A DNA stretch of 64,000 nt from Rhytidiadelphus loreus (Eukaryota > Streptophyta > Bryopsida > Hypnales > Hylocomiaceae). The position numbers and the translations under genes were made by a program. Where the stretch lies: NCBI GenBank assembly GCA_947034895.1, contig OX344765.1:20527001-20591000 (forward strand), read 5' to 3'. Shown piece after piece: positions 1 to 12,900 of the stretch. How positions within the stretch are numbered: the stretch's first letter is position 1; each line of letters begins with the position of its first letter. The notes beneath the pieces were generated by a model. The model had not been told where the DNA came from, searched no databases, and saw only the letters and a program-made list of their open reading frames with translations.

Positions 1-1606
1 TACGTAAACGTTGGTCAAAACCATTGCGATTGCCTCTAGACTCCAATCTACTTAATCTCATCAACAAATAAGCAAGCTAATGAAACTAATCCCAATTTAC
101 TAAAACCTGTTGTAATGCCAGGATCTCAAGCTCAATTACTTCTACCCCACATCCTAGACGTTTCCAAGCTCCCAGCCGTATCACGCGCGCAGACATTTTT
201 GAATGCTACTGCTAGTGGTAGCGCTACCTAGATAGTTTGTGCACAAATTACAATTAATATCACCACACTTAATATTCCGAGCGGCACATTAACGTTTCAA
301 AATACGAAAACTGCTAGTACTCTGTACCATCCATCGGGTTATGCATGCTCTGATCCCGGCATCAACGTCCATGATCGAAAACGCATGAAAATCATAGAAA
401 GTACGTTCAAATTCTTGTTGAATTAGAAATTATTTAAGTGGATGGTACAGAGTCTTGTTGTATTGAAAGATCGAGACAATATTAGTCCATTTCCAGCGGC
501 ATGTTCATTTGCTGACAAAACTGAGTATAAGGCATGCCATCGCCGTGGTCTCGCTCTTCAATTCTGCCTCGGATCGAACAGTTTCAATTTTAAACCAGAA
601 TCCGCAGAGTTGGATAACCATGATCGATCGGAATCGGAAAATTGTGAGAGTTAGCGGGATTGTTCCGTTTCGAATTAAAAGCCGGCTCATAAATTCCACA
701 AAAACTCACCGTAGTTACAATGTCAGAGAACTCGCACTAGCTAATAGAATCACGAATTTCGACTCGGACACGTCCCGATTTTAAATTACCGCCGTCTCAC
801 GCAGCCATTCCACAGAGCTGCTGTAGCTAGCAAGGACTCTAGCTATAAATTAAACATTCAGACCGTGCATAATTAATTTACGGACAAGCTAGAGATGAGT
901 TCACACTAGATATTCTTCTGGACGGCACAATAACGCAGATCGAATGCTCATGAGCGGGAAGGTATGTACCTTACTAGAGCGGCAATTGTGGCAAGCAATT
1001 GGTGCGGCCATAGCTATGTATTGATGAATTGAAGGCGGTGCTCGCAGTCTCGAGCGAGGGCCCGCCCGCCCGCCCAGCCTATGCACGCTTCATGAACAGT
1101 GGTTTTGTTTAAATGGCGTGAATCCAATTGAGCGGGAGAATGGCCTCGGAGGGCGGCAGCTGATGGGACGGCTCATGCATGAGAATTCTCTAAGGTAGGA
1201 GGTCCATATAAGTGGACCATCTAAGGGCTGGAACTGAATGAATTTTAGGGAGGTGAAACACCTTAAAATATTTTTCAATAAATTTTCATTGAAAGATAAG
1301 GAGAATTGACATCTAGCCCAAGTCGTTTCATATTTTTTGAAGCTTCAGGGAATTACTTATCAAATTCTGAAGTCAAAACACCATAGGGCTCTAAAAGCAA
1401 CCACCCCCCTGAAATGTACACCGTTGGTACATTTTGATAAATTGAAGGAAGGAGAATGTATCGCTGAGGCATGTTCCATTCAAAATGCCCAATCCGAGTT
1501 TGAGCAGCCTCCTACCTTTAAGTCTCGAGTTAATCAAGGGCTTCAAAATACACTAAATATATTTTATTAATTTACGCTAAATTTGACCTTCATGTAGGGT
1601 AATCAA
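1..1606. other. AT-rich intergenic DNA, no gene recognised
   Basis: Only short ORFs occur on both strands and none has a recognisable domain or splice structure. A GC-richer patch at about 900-1280 contains a short run of CCCG/CCGC units near 1060-1078. I see nothing else that can be supported. Confidence 0.6.
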
Positions 1607-2160
1607 ATATCCTTTGGAATTTGGAAAAAATCAACGGCTAGTTCAATGTCTACTTGGCCAGTGGAATTGGAAAAAAGACCGGTTGCAATTTGAAAACATT
1701 AGCAAAAATCTGGTGAAAAAATCTGTAAAAATTCTATTGAGAGTTAAAAAAAAATAGAGAAAATAACTAGACTTGGTACTTGAAAAAAATGTTTCAATAT
1801 GGGAATTGAAGGAAACTAGTTGGTAAAACTCAAAAAAAAAAAAACACTACAAAGTTATCTTTGAACTTCCTAAATCATTTGTAATATTGATGCACTTGGA
1901 GGTATAATTAGATGGTGATGAATAGGGTTGGGGATAATTTCTTGAATTTTACCTGCTATTTTCCTTCAACTCCAATACTGAAGCAATTTTTTCAAGTACC
2001 AATTTCAGTTATTTTATTTATTTTATTTTTAACTCTAAATAGAAATTTTATAGATTTTTTCACCGGAGTTTTTCCCTATGTTTTCAAATTGAAACTTATT
2101 TTTTTTCCCATTCCACTAGCTAACTTTCAACTAACCACCTTTTATTTTTATTTTTTTCCA
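1607..2160. repeat. Long inverted repeat (foldback), arms about 226 bp
   Basis: The reverse complement of about 1607-1832 aligns over its whole length with about 1939-2160. Shared landmarks include a GAGTTTTACC/GAATTTTACC start, a CAAGTACCAA block, AGATTTTTTCACC, and CCATTCCACTGGC/CCATTCCACTAGC. The arms are diverged and separated by about 105 bp. A third copy lies at about 7594-7800 in the orientation of the right arm. The structure could be a foldback element or two copies of one repeat in opposite orientation. Its transcript would form a hairpin. No coding potential is evident. Confidence 0.75.
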
Positions 2161-3759
2161 AACACTGGTAATCAAGTAATCATACATTTAAGAGCATCAT
2201 TTCTGTTGAGGAGGATGTGGGCTGTCACAATGAGCTTGAGGTTCTCATTGTTTGAGCAAGTCTTTTTTGAAAATGACTTTTAACGTGTTGAAGGACTGGC
2301 TTGAATCAGGTTTTTTTTTTTCATTTAGGTATGGGTGTTGCTTTCTCTCCAAAGAGCAAGTGTGGGCAGGCCATGTGGCTTTTTTAGAATTTATTATTTC
2401 ATTTTTTTCGTGAAGTCACTGGCTTCACAGTATTTTTTTTTCCAATTTAACGGCGCTAGCTTTTTTGGAAATTTCTCTGTTGCACAAACTGGCGACTCCA
2501 AATTCCATCTAGGTGGAGGTTTAGCTACTGCAAGTGCAAAATTGAATTTCTTCTGGCTGCACCTTTCACATTATTGGAAAATTTTGAAGACATTTTAACG
2601 ACAGTATGCAAGCATCCAACACAGAAATGGCGATTTCATTTAAATGGAGGAGCAAATACATTTTGTGAAAAACGACCTACAGTGTAACAACTAGAAGTTT
2701 AAGAATTTCCTCCTAATGCTCCTAGTACCACAAGTATGAAAATAGGACCTACAAAACAAACACAAGCACTCCGATGCTTGATTTAGTGCATGTTTGGAAA
2801 GTTTCGAGTTCTGTAACATTTGCACAATTTTAGTAGCTATGCAAACCAACATACTAATGCAAGAGACATTACAACAATGCAATTATACTAGTGCATTATG
2901 TGTGAAATGCCACACAATCACACAAAGCAGCAGATACATTTTCCAAGTCCTTCTCCCAGAAAGTGTCTTCATAATTATCACCTGCAAGCAACATAATTGA
3001 GACCTCCAATGCCTAAGTTAGAAAATAGAAAGGGAATGCAATGGATACGTACTGTGGAGTGTGGACAAGCCACCAAGTTGCAAACAAACTGAATTGCAAG
3101 AGATATGACTGAACTATATGGTTATTCTAAGTTATAGATCAAGAGATACGAGTGAACTATTCTTCCGATACGGAATCCCCTAGTTCAGTCTGCCAACAGG
3201 AACCCTAATCCCCTCGCTGCAAAAAATCACAAGTGCTCTTGAATAACAAAATGAAAGCACACAAACATAGAGTAATAAGGATGTAACCACACTCACCTCC
3301 TTGAATGTACGCCATAGTAGCAAACAAAAAACAACGGTCGATTCACTGAGCAACGCAAAAGAAGAAGCTCCCCCGCAAATTGGCACTTTGAAGTGTACCT
3401 GCCAATCATACAAGCCTGAACCCCAAGCATACAATGTGAACTCTAAAACACAAAACAGAAGGGCAAGAATGAATGACTTTGCGCATGATGTCCAAATTGC
3501 TTGAACGACTGGCACTCTCCACTCCCATCTGTGAAGAGCCACAGCCACATGACGTTATAAGAAAAAGCACATGGAAGTGCCATTACATAAGAGCTAGAAG
3601 TCAAGAATACGTAGCACTTCCTAAACTTGCAGCCAAAAGCCCACAAGTGAAATGATCTAGCATTTGTAATCTAGCACCTGCTTTCTCAAGCGAAGGTGTC
3701 ACGCAAACTAACAGGTCGTAGCTGCACTACTGAACTATGTCGTCCACCTAAACTACCTG
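2161..3759. other. 3' flank of the hAT element, no gene recognised
   Basis: The stretch lies downstream of the minus-strand hAT transposase. ORFs up to about 120 codons occur but look like chance frames, with no domain and no codon pattern. Poly-T runs at about 2310-2320 and 2431-2440 are the only candidates I saw for an element end. I could not pair either convincingly with the far end near 7500. Confidence 0.4.
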
Positions 3760-6704
3760 TCACGCAGTCACTGCATACCGTTGCCACTCAGTAGCCAACA
3801 CCCATTGCTTGAAGCAGTCGTCATACGGAAAATTCTGTAAAGTATAAACATGTTGGCAATGCATGCCCACAACAACGCCAAGGTGTTGATCAAGTCTATT
3901 GCGCAGCCTGTCCTTCAGGAACGACAACGCTGAGAAAGTGCGTTCGTCTTCCACACTGCCCAGTACGTGGACCATGGCAATTTGTGCCAACTTTATATAC
4001 TCTCCAAAATGTTTGCCTAGTGAGGAGTTTGCATCTAGAACTCTCCACAGCTTGGTCAGTGGGTTCACGAGTTGATGCGTATGAGCATTCAGCGGTGGCA
4101 TCTCCATGGCCGTGCGAGCATTTGCAAGCATTGCGATTTTAAACAGAGGCTGCTCCGAGTCCAGCAAGAACTTATCCAGCATTGCAGGGATACAGTGCTT
4201 GCTCTCACCGTCCCCAACCCACTTTGGCTCTCCGTAGAAGTCTTTGATGATTTGGAGATGTTTTCGGAAGCTCTCTTGGCAATCCCCTTGCAGCCAGTAC
4301 TGCGGGTACACAATTCCGAGAGCGTCCATCAAGCCGTGATCGGGGAACCGGCTAGCCATCTCCTCCATCAGCTTGCGTGCAGCCTCTGCCAGACCACGAA
4401 GGGAACAGTTAAGGTAGGTATTGCAAGTCCTACAATACAACATCATGCACTAAAACTCAACATGTACCAACATGCACAAGAACTGAAGCATAGAATGGGA
4501 AAAAACATATACCAAACAATTACTCACCTTTGCAATCACTCTGAACACTCGAGATAATTGAAGCATAAGCCTCCTGATGCACCATGTTCCCTTCGTGCAG
4601 GGCATACACTGTCTGTCCACCCACCACGAAGCACAAATTCTCACAAGGCAAGTTCATATTCGCCTCCCACTTCATCAAAATCTACTCGTGAGAACACTGA
4701 ACAACTTGGTTAAATGCGTGGAACTCATCCCTGCGGAAAGCTGTATCATCATTCAGGTAAAACGTGAAGAGGTTGCTCTGGCATGTGCCCAGGGCTCCCA
4801 CGAAATCACAAATGAAAGCATCTTGTTTCTGAGCCCACTGAATGAGAGTGTCCACAGCCTCCAGCATTGGGAGAAGAGCCAACATTCCAAGCAACACGTA
4901 CGGGTCCAGCAGGAGTGCTAGATTAGCCTGTGCAAACAAGAAGCCACCAAGTTAGTACACAACATAGCACAGCAGTCAATCAAGCAGAAGGTGCAACACC
5001 ACAGCACCGCAGCACCACAACACCGCAGTCAATCAAGCAGACAGAAAAAGAGAAAGAAGAGACTCTCATCCGTGCCTTCTGCCCCCATTTTTTGTCATTC
5101 TTGTCTGCCAACATCATTGCGGTGACACCTCTGTACTCTACCAATAGTCTGCGGATTGGAGCCAGGCAGCTCATCCACCGCGTTTTCACGTTCTTCAGCA
5201 TTTTAAGCCCTTTCGATTGAAGCTGCTGAGCCAGAGTCCTAAATTCGGCTGCTTTCTTAGGAGAGTGTGCAAAGTACGAGTGAGTTGTGCGGAGCACTTC
5301 CTCAACAACGTGCATGACCGTCATCGAAGACAAGGACTGGGCGGACAAATTCAAGCGGTGCGCGCAACAGTGCACTCCAGTCGCAAAAGGAGCGAACTTA
5401 CCTTTGATCTGCGCCGTGACCCCCGACTTCAAGCCCTGAAAGCTACTCACCCCATCTGCGCCAAAACACAACAGTTTCTCTCCAATTTCAGCATCAGTGA
5501 CCTCCCCATACACACTCAAAGCATCCATGATCACAGCGGTTAAGTTGTTCGCCGTGGCACCATCAGCTTCCATCTTCTGAATTGTCAGCAAGACAGGAAT
5601 GCGGCACCAGTTCACCATGACGTATGCATGAATAGCGATCCAACTAGTATTGTCGCAAGCGCTGGTTTCATCAGCCGACAACGCAAAATAAGAGGCACCG
5701 CTCACAAGTGTCTGTATTTTCTGCTTGATGAAGTCGTAGAGATGCTCCGCCATGATCCAGCCAGACCCATCAGTCCAATGCTTGCGAGGCAACTCAGGGA
5801 CGTTCAGGAACTCGTACAAGTCAAGTCGTGACTCAAATTCTGTCATTGGCCTCCCGCTTGTCAGTAAATGAAACAACGTCGCAAGCTGCACTCGTTTCTT
5901 CCGTGACTCCAACGTGTTGCACCCCTGAATCTGGTCTGCCACAGACAAAGGACCACGAGCTGCATACAAAGTCATACATTTCTTGTGAATTTCTCGCTGG
6001 CCGTGTTTCGAGATCATATCCCATTTGGGAGCCATGTGGATGGGTTTCCCACGAACTAAAGAGCAAGGCCTACAATGAACCAAGTGCATTGCACCGTCCT
6101 CTGACAACACTGCCTCGCTCCAAGGCTCTTTGGCTGCCCACTCATTGTGGAATTTCCGCTGCAAATCATAATTTTTCTTCAATTTGTGGAACGTAATCTG
6201 CTCAGCACCCTTCACCTTCGGATCTCCGCTCTTCTTCTTCTTGCCACCACGAGCTGGCGGCTCCATGAACGCGTCATCATCAAAGTCTACCATATCGTCT
6301 CCACTCAAGTCCAAGTCCTCCTCAGTTCCTTCTTCATCGGAGACAGGGACAACGGTGGGGCACGAAAGAATTACCTCGGTGTCCATTGACAGGGAGGTCC
6401 CGATCTCCGCAGTGGAAGACGTCGCCCCAAAGCCACCACCATCGCTGGATTGCAGCGAGTCGCGATTGAAGGAATTGCGGCTGGACGTGAAATAAGTGCG
6501 CATTGTTGCGCCACTTCTTGCCCTCTTCTTCGCCTCAGTCTCCAGCGCTCGCTTGGATGCAATTGCCTTTCGCTCCGCTGCCTTCGCTTCATCTTGTAAC
6601 CGGGCTAGTTTTCGTTGTCGTCGATCTGCAAGTTTCTTCTTCTGCGTCGCCTGCGCCGCTGCTCCAAATCCGATGTTTGGGGGACTGGAGGGGAAGTCCG
6701 CCAT
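3760..6704 (-). pseudogene. hAT-superfamily transposase (ZNF862-like), three exons, one nonsense codon
   Basis: Cut-and-paste DNA transposase expected to act on its own element in the nucleus. I reconstruct exons 6704-5064, 4927-4528 and 4385-3760 with GT-AG introns of 136 and 142 bp. Phases agree and total 889 codons. Residues 20-65 are basic and Ala/Glu/Arg-rich, followed by an acidic stretch (about 105-150). A C-x2-C...H...C zinc-finger-like cluster spans about 211-243. The RNase-H-like core contains ADETSA and FGADGVSS, then CCAHRLNL. The C-terminus (about 823-845) has the hAT dimerisation signature around VEDERTFSALSFLKDRLRNR. The start is the ATG opening MADFPSS; the frame is open further upstream but that part is repeat-like. 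An in-frame TAG at 4682-4684 (codon 629) is the only lesion. Terminal repeats and target duplication were not resolved. Confidence 0.88.
4682..4684 (-). other. In-frame TAG in hAT exon 2
   Basis: The codon between HE and ILMKWE reads TAG, and the frame continues open on both sides within exon 2. CAG (Gln) to TAG is a single C-to-T change. Without readthrough the protein would lose the dimerisation domain. Confidence 0.85.
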
Positions 6705-7560
6705 AGTAGCTGCCGGACCTTGATTGCCCGATTGCCACACACACCGCAACCCAAGTGCCCGATTACCGCAACCCGATTGCCACACACACCACAAATCGAA
6801 AATCCAGGAACTCCACGGCCCATGAAGTCCACGACTAAAACCAACACAACACAAAATGAATGCAACAGCAAATGGCGAGGAGGATACTTATAATTGACGT
6901 TGCGGTAATCAGCAAGTGCGCCACCGCATAAATTCCAAAATTCCGCAATCTGCCTCCGCGGCTGAACCCTAAGCCCTACACGGTGGCGCACTTCATGGCG
7001 AGACATCATTCTAAGGAGATTCATCAAATGCAAGAAAACCCTACATAAATTTACCATCATGCATTCATGCTGGCTTCAAACATGTCCTACAAATTCTGAA
7101 CTGGCTCCTTGAAAACCTACAGCATCGCAGAGTGGGCTACAAAGAACAATAAACAGAAGGAGAGTGGGCTACAAAGAACAATAAACAGAAGGAGAGGTGG
7201 CGACAAGTATCATCAATCCCTAAGAGAAAGTGGCCTTGAAGAAGGGGAGAAGCTGAGAGAAGGTGGCGTTCTGAATTGAAAGAGATGGACGTTATGGAGC
7301 TGATGTGGCTGGAGGAGAGGCGCGCGCGAAGTGACTACGCAGGCGGCGCTGGCGATTTCAAATCAGGGAAGACGACTGTTTTACGTGGAAAATGCGCCAA
7401 GGCCCAAGACCGTGCGCGGGTATAGGCGATTTTAGGTGTTTTTTGTCTGTTTTTTTCCCATAGCCTTGGTGCCAGGGTCAAAATTTTGGTGCAATTTTGC
7501 TCCAAATCGCCAGAAAAAAAAACCCTGGGCCTGATATTTTTTTTTATTGAATTTCATTTA
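6705..7560 (-). promoter_or_regulatory. 5' leader and upstream region of the hAT gene, with short direct repeats
   Basis: Just upstream of the ATG, a direct repeat built on CCCGATTGCCACACACACC occurs twice (about 6727-6745 and 6773-6791). Further up, a perfect 32-bp tandem duplication lies at 7130-7161 and 7162-7193. No TATA box was assigned. The far end (about 7440-7540) has poly-T/poly-A runs and inverted GGCGATTT/AAATCGCC words and may hold the element end, but no matching terminal repeat was found. Confidence 0.4.
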
Positions 7561-7593
7561 TTTAGTGTAAATTCAAGTATTCAGGAATATTTT

Positions 7594-7800
7594 TGAGTTT
7601 TACCGGCTATTCTCCTTCGATCCCCATATTGAAACACTTTTTTTCAAGTACTAAGTCCAATTATTTTCTCTATTTTTAAAATTCTAAATAAAAAGTTTAC
7701 AGATTTTTTCTCTAGATTTTTGCCAATGTTTTTAAATTGCAACTAGTTTTTTTCCCAATTCCACTAGCTAACTTTGAACTAGCCACTGGTCTTTTTGGAA
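7594..7800. repeat. Third copy of the 226-bp repeat
   Basis: This segment aligns with 1939-2160 in the same orientation and with 1607-1832 in the opposite orientation. It shares the GAGTTTTACC start, CAAGTACTAA, AGATTTTTTC and CCACTAGCTAACTTTGAACTAG landmarks. Copies at 1939 and 7594 therefore flank the hAT gene as diverged direct repeats. Confidence 0.7.
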
Positions 7801-9008
7801 CATTCATTGTAAGTATTGATCTCTAGACATGAATTCGCATACGAATACTAAAAGATTATCCCAAATCTTTTGTTGAGCATTTTAATCCTAAATGGTAGAG
7901 GTCTTTTTTCAATTTTTTTGAGTTTCCTTTAAATTACCAAAAAAGTAAAAGTTTTTTGTAAGTTTCATAAATTGTAACTCTATGAATTCAAACTACATGT
8001 GTTGGGGATCACATTTTGTAGGGTGTCCCTTTTGAGTGGAATAGTAGTCACTCAAGAGGGACATCAAAACCCAAAAAATCCAAATTTATTTATTTATTTA
8101 TTTATTTTTCAATATCTCCACTAACGAATGTTTTTTTAAATTATATTCATTTTTTTGTTACCCAAACCATATATCTTTTTTGAATGCATATGTAATAACA
8201 ATTGATAATTATGAAATATGTGACCATATGTCATATCCATGTGCCATATTCATGTATGGCCATATATCCCGCCATATATTATATCCACATGTCATATTCC
8301 ATATCTAAATGCCAATATTTGTATATAGTATCTATATATAATATCCGTGTATAGTATTCATATCCATATCCATATCTTGTATTTGTATATTATGCATGTA
8401 TCTATGTGCATATATCTATATCCTTATCAATGTATATTATCTTTGGGGGATGTCAAAAAAATATTTTAGTAGGAATTTAAGGGAGCTCTTAATATTTGGA
8501 AGGTAGGAGGTTGTTTCTTCTTAAGATATTGTGAATCACATAAGAAAAGAAACCACAACAATATCACTTATTGGATTGAAAGATTATAATGTTATTAATA
8601 ATGAAGATTGATAGACATAATATATACAACCACTATCAATTTACAACTTCTCAAAAGCTACTTTTCAATTTTCATTAATGCATTTTTAATGTGATTCTTT
8701 TTCCATGAGTGTATTTATTTGATGCTCATTTCCAAAAGTCTTTTACATAAGAAAATCAAAGATTTACAATGAACACGCTTGCACAAGATCTGGAATATAA
8801 AATTCATAAATATCATTGAAATCATTGAAACATCATTGAAATTGAGCCATTTTTAAAATTGGATTTTTGATGCTAAAATAGAATTTAAAAGATATTCACT
8901 TGAACTTTTACTAAATTAATAATTTGACTATTTGAGAACATTTATTTAACTCCAAAATTTTCTTGACAACAAAACGTGGCACATTAGGTATTTAGGGGTT
9001 AAGTAGAA
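7801..9008. repeat. AT-rich DNA with an ATTT run and an ATATCCATGT-type low-complexity block
   Basis: A short (ATTT)n run lies at about 8083-8108. From about 8200 to 8440 the sequence is an irregular, low-complexity series of ATATCC, CATATC, CCATGT and TATATA words. No coding frame is supported. Confidence 0.55.
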
Positions 9009-9910
9009 CTATGATAAAATGGTTTGACTCGGATTGATACAAGGCCTCCTTTCTTTTGAAATGTTTGCAAGCCATTTTCCAAGTCCTGGGTTCTTTGAAC
9101 CATCCAAAGTTGTGCTAGCGGTTTTCAAGAGTGGTCGTGGAGGGGCATTATATAGGGGTACTTGGGAATTTTGCATGAATTGCTTCTTGCCTTCGCCATT
9201 CTTGCTACAAATTAGACTTTTGGACTCCACCAAACATAAATCAACATTCTTCTCTACTTCATGCAATTTGTCATTTCAATATTTGGTTCACCACTATTCT
9301 TGCCCACCAATAAGATTATTCATTTGACTCAACACTTGTGTTGACCACATTCATTTGGACTTTCACCTCACAAGGCTCACATCCTCCCTTACCAATGTGT
9401 TTGTCATTTTCTCCCGCTTGTGTCACTCATGTGGATGAACACTCAAGAATTTTAAGATCTTCATCCGTTCCTAATTATTAGGAATTATTCAGCCATCTCT
9501 ACATAAGCATCCTCCCTTTCTGATAGAAAGTTTTCACTACTCATAAACCTAATTCCATTCTCAAATCTAGCTATTAAAGGTACATCTTTACCATACCCAT
9601 TATTATCCTCATCTAATGAAAAGTCGTAGATGTTTTGACAATTGCCTCCCAAGTATTCATTGTTTCAATTTGGATTATCAAACGTTTCATCATCAAAATT
9701 GTGCCCATTGTAATTCATGACATCTCTGTCATCCAATAGGGGGCCTACCATCTTCCAAGATAGCCCCTCTAAATCCTCTGACTCCATATTCTCATGGTAC
9801 TACTTCTTCTCATCATTTTCCTTAGATGCAGTTGTGACTTTGGAATTGGTGTACATATATACCAAGTCTGTTATCCTTTGTGTCATTAACTTGTTCTAAG
9901 ATTTGTTGTG
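9009..9910 (-). pseudogene. Decayed coding remnant, family not recognised
   Basis: One minus-strand frame from about 9910 down to about 9440 reads as protein, including a DEKK stretch, a Glu/Asp-rich stretch and a VPLIARFENGIRFMSSE segment. It is broken by in-frame TAG, TAG, TGA and TAA codons, and a second open segment follows at 9266-9009. Residue composition looks like a retrotransposon gag or linker region, but I recognise no domain. All stops could come from C-to-T changes in Gln or Arg codons. Confidence 0.4.
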
Positions 9911-12900
9911 AACAAAAGAATAGCTATTTCAATTTCATTCATATAAAGATAATGATATTGGTTAGGCCAATATTGTCTTGGCAATTAGAGCAATGAGCTT
10001 CCCACATGTGCCCTCAAAATCCCACTAAGTGTATGCTGACAACATTTGCTTGTTTGAGTTGATCATGTTCTGAAAATCAATTTCTGAGTGTCAAAAGGCT
10101 ACAGATTCCTTCACCACCTTTCTATAATTTTAGGGTCACATATTTTCATTATAACACGCTTACATGCGTTTGTTGCATCTTGATCATCAGTTAATTCTTT
10201 ATCGTAAAGAAGGTAGGGGTTTAAAAAAACTCGTGCATAATGTAGATCTGTCTCTTTTGAAAGATGACTTCTCTAGTGGTTCAACCAGGTTTGCAACTAT
10301 AGTGCAAAAATTTAGCCAAGAAAATATTTTTTCCTTTTTCCTAGGACATTTAGAAACTAATAAGACTTAAATTTGAAATTAAATTAAAAATATATATAAC
10401 TTAGCTTTGGAAATCTATAAGAGACTAGGATTATACCATAGGAGATAGAAGTTAATTTAAAAATTAAAAAAAATATTAAAGAATAAAAAAAATTGGTAAA
10501 ATTAAAAATTAAAAATTAAAGAATGGAACAAATAGACAACTTTTGGGAAGGGTTGTGACCTTTTCAAGGCAATGCTACAAAAGGCCGAGGAAAACAATAT
10601 TTTATTGACATTATGTGATTATGCTCATTTTGATTTCATATTAATAATATATTTATTCTTTACTCGTCTTGTCTCATGTTGTTGTGAGTGTTTTCTTTTA
10701 AAATTAGGGTTTCATACCTTCTAGTATGTATAAGATTTGTTGCTATATATGATTCTTGGATGTGACTTGTGAGTACTTGAGAGTGAGAATTTTGTGTGAA
10801 ATTGTGTGATTGCATATTTATAGTGAGTGAAAATTAGTAAGCAATTAGATATTTTTAGCACCATCTGGTATTCTTTGTCATTAGAATGTGCATTGTTGCT
10901 TGTTCGGGTTGTTTGGATCATTTCATATGTGTCTCGAGCGTTTGTGAGAAATTGTTTCAATATTAAGAGTTTTGAATGCTGTGAGAAATTAATTAGGAGT
11001 CTTTAGGGTTCAATGACCTAGTAATTAAATGAACGGAAGTCTGTGAAGAAATTAAGAGGATGGAAGTACTTTAAGATTATAGGAGTTTAGCAATTTCCAA
11101 ATGTTTAGAAAATTCTTGAGATTGTATAAGCAACAACCCTACTCGCTATAATTACATCAAAGGTTTGATCTATGCAAAGAGTATGAATCGAGTGAGTATT
11201 TTACCTAGTCAGCACATTCACGGAGTTTAGGGTTTCTAGGTCAAATGGAAAGTTGGAAAAGGAGCCAAAATTGTCGAAGGAGGGTGTCATTGTTTTTTGG
11301 AGGAAATTTCAATCAAGCCAAGTCGGTGGAGATATTAATATCATCAACTCAAAAGACGATTTGAAGTAGATTGAAGTAGAGTTGGTCAATGAGAATTTGA
11401 AAGTTTCAAATTTGGAGTTGGCTTGCAAAAGTGGGTCATCATGATGACATGATCAAGGCGTTAGCTCCAATTTGAACCTTGCATGTTGCCTTTGGAGCGA
11501 TTCCACCCCAACACAAATTGGAAACAAACTAAATTCTAGTACATTCAAACACAATATTATTTCCTAATGGTAGTGAGTTTGTAATGGTTGTACACATGGT
11601 TGGAGAAATCTAAAGTGATAGGTCATTTATATATTGAATGTTTAAGTAAATTTTGAGAAACTTCTTGATTATCATTGACCAATGATGATAGAACAAGTTA
11701 TGTAGATGGGCAATTTTGTTAAATTGGTGGTATTCTATTGGCATTTGTACATGAAGGAATGGAGATTGAGGTGTATTGAGGCACCTATTCATCTCATATT
11801 GAGGATCAATTGTGTCCTATGCGTTCCCAAATCACCGCTCGTTTATGTATGGCATTGCCCCCTGTAGAAAGGAAAAGCTACCATGGCAATAAAACCATAG
11901 TAACTCTCCTAGTGGGGGATCTTTTAAAAGGAAGGTCAAATAGGACTATTGTTAAAGCAACAAAGGTCACATGAAGGTCAAAAAGACTTATAATGGATAA
12001 TTGAAATTGTATATGGTATAATTTTATAATGGTATAGAAGAAAATTAAATATTTGCTACCTAACAATGTAATACAATCAAACTTTTGAATTCACTATCTA
12101 ATTCACATCTTCCAACCCTACACATTTGATACTTATAATTCTTTAAAAATAGCCTCCATTTTCAATTTAAAAATCAATTGCTACAAACTTCAAGATCAAT
12201 TGTCTAGTAGTGCACTCTACCTAAGTGACTTATAGTACAATGATCTCTCACATATCACAATTAAATGCACACCCACCCGGTGGTACAATAATAAACGAAA
12301 TATAAATAGACAATTTTTTTTTTAATCTATTTTCATAATTGACATTTACATTGAAATATATATATAATACAACTGGAGACACATATATCTATATATTATT
12401 TGAAGTTCAAATTATGTGCTCTATGTGAATCAAGGAAGAAGACTATATATCTTCCTAGGACTATTAGTCACATCCCTTAGAATCTCTCAAATGGACTACC
12501 AATACTTTCAAGTTTCAATCTAAGCCTCTTTCTATCCTTATAAGAGGTATTTCTAAGTTTATTTGTCATACACTTCTTTATTTACATTCAATATGCTATT
12601 TCACTTATATTATTTTCCTATTTACACTTAAAAAGAGGAATTAAGTCCAAAACAATTTTTTTTCTACTACACCCCTACCATTGTCTTCTGCAAGATTTCA
12701 TGCCCTAGTTGGTCCCCCAAACCATCATTTTAATGGAATTCCACTATTTTAACAAAATTGCCTACATAGGGAGATATTAGCTAGGAATGGAACTCAGACA
12801 TAACTACATAGTTATCCAAGGTCTATAGATACAATAGGATGTATAATTGTCCATCTTCCACACTAGTTTTAGATTTCTTGAGTTAATGACTACAAAGTTG

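Noticed and set aside
3180..3548. 122-residue hydrophobic minus ORF
   Set aside because: Reads like a membrane protein only because the frame is rich in Leu/Val/Phe codons; no conserved motif, and it overlaps equally open frames on the other strand.
2307..7530. hAT terminal inverted repeats at the CAGG-poly-T words
   Set aside because: The candidate ends match only over a short CAG plus poly-T, and no 8-bp target duplication was found.
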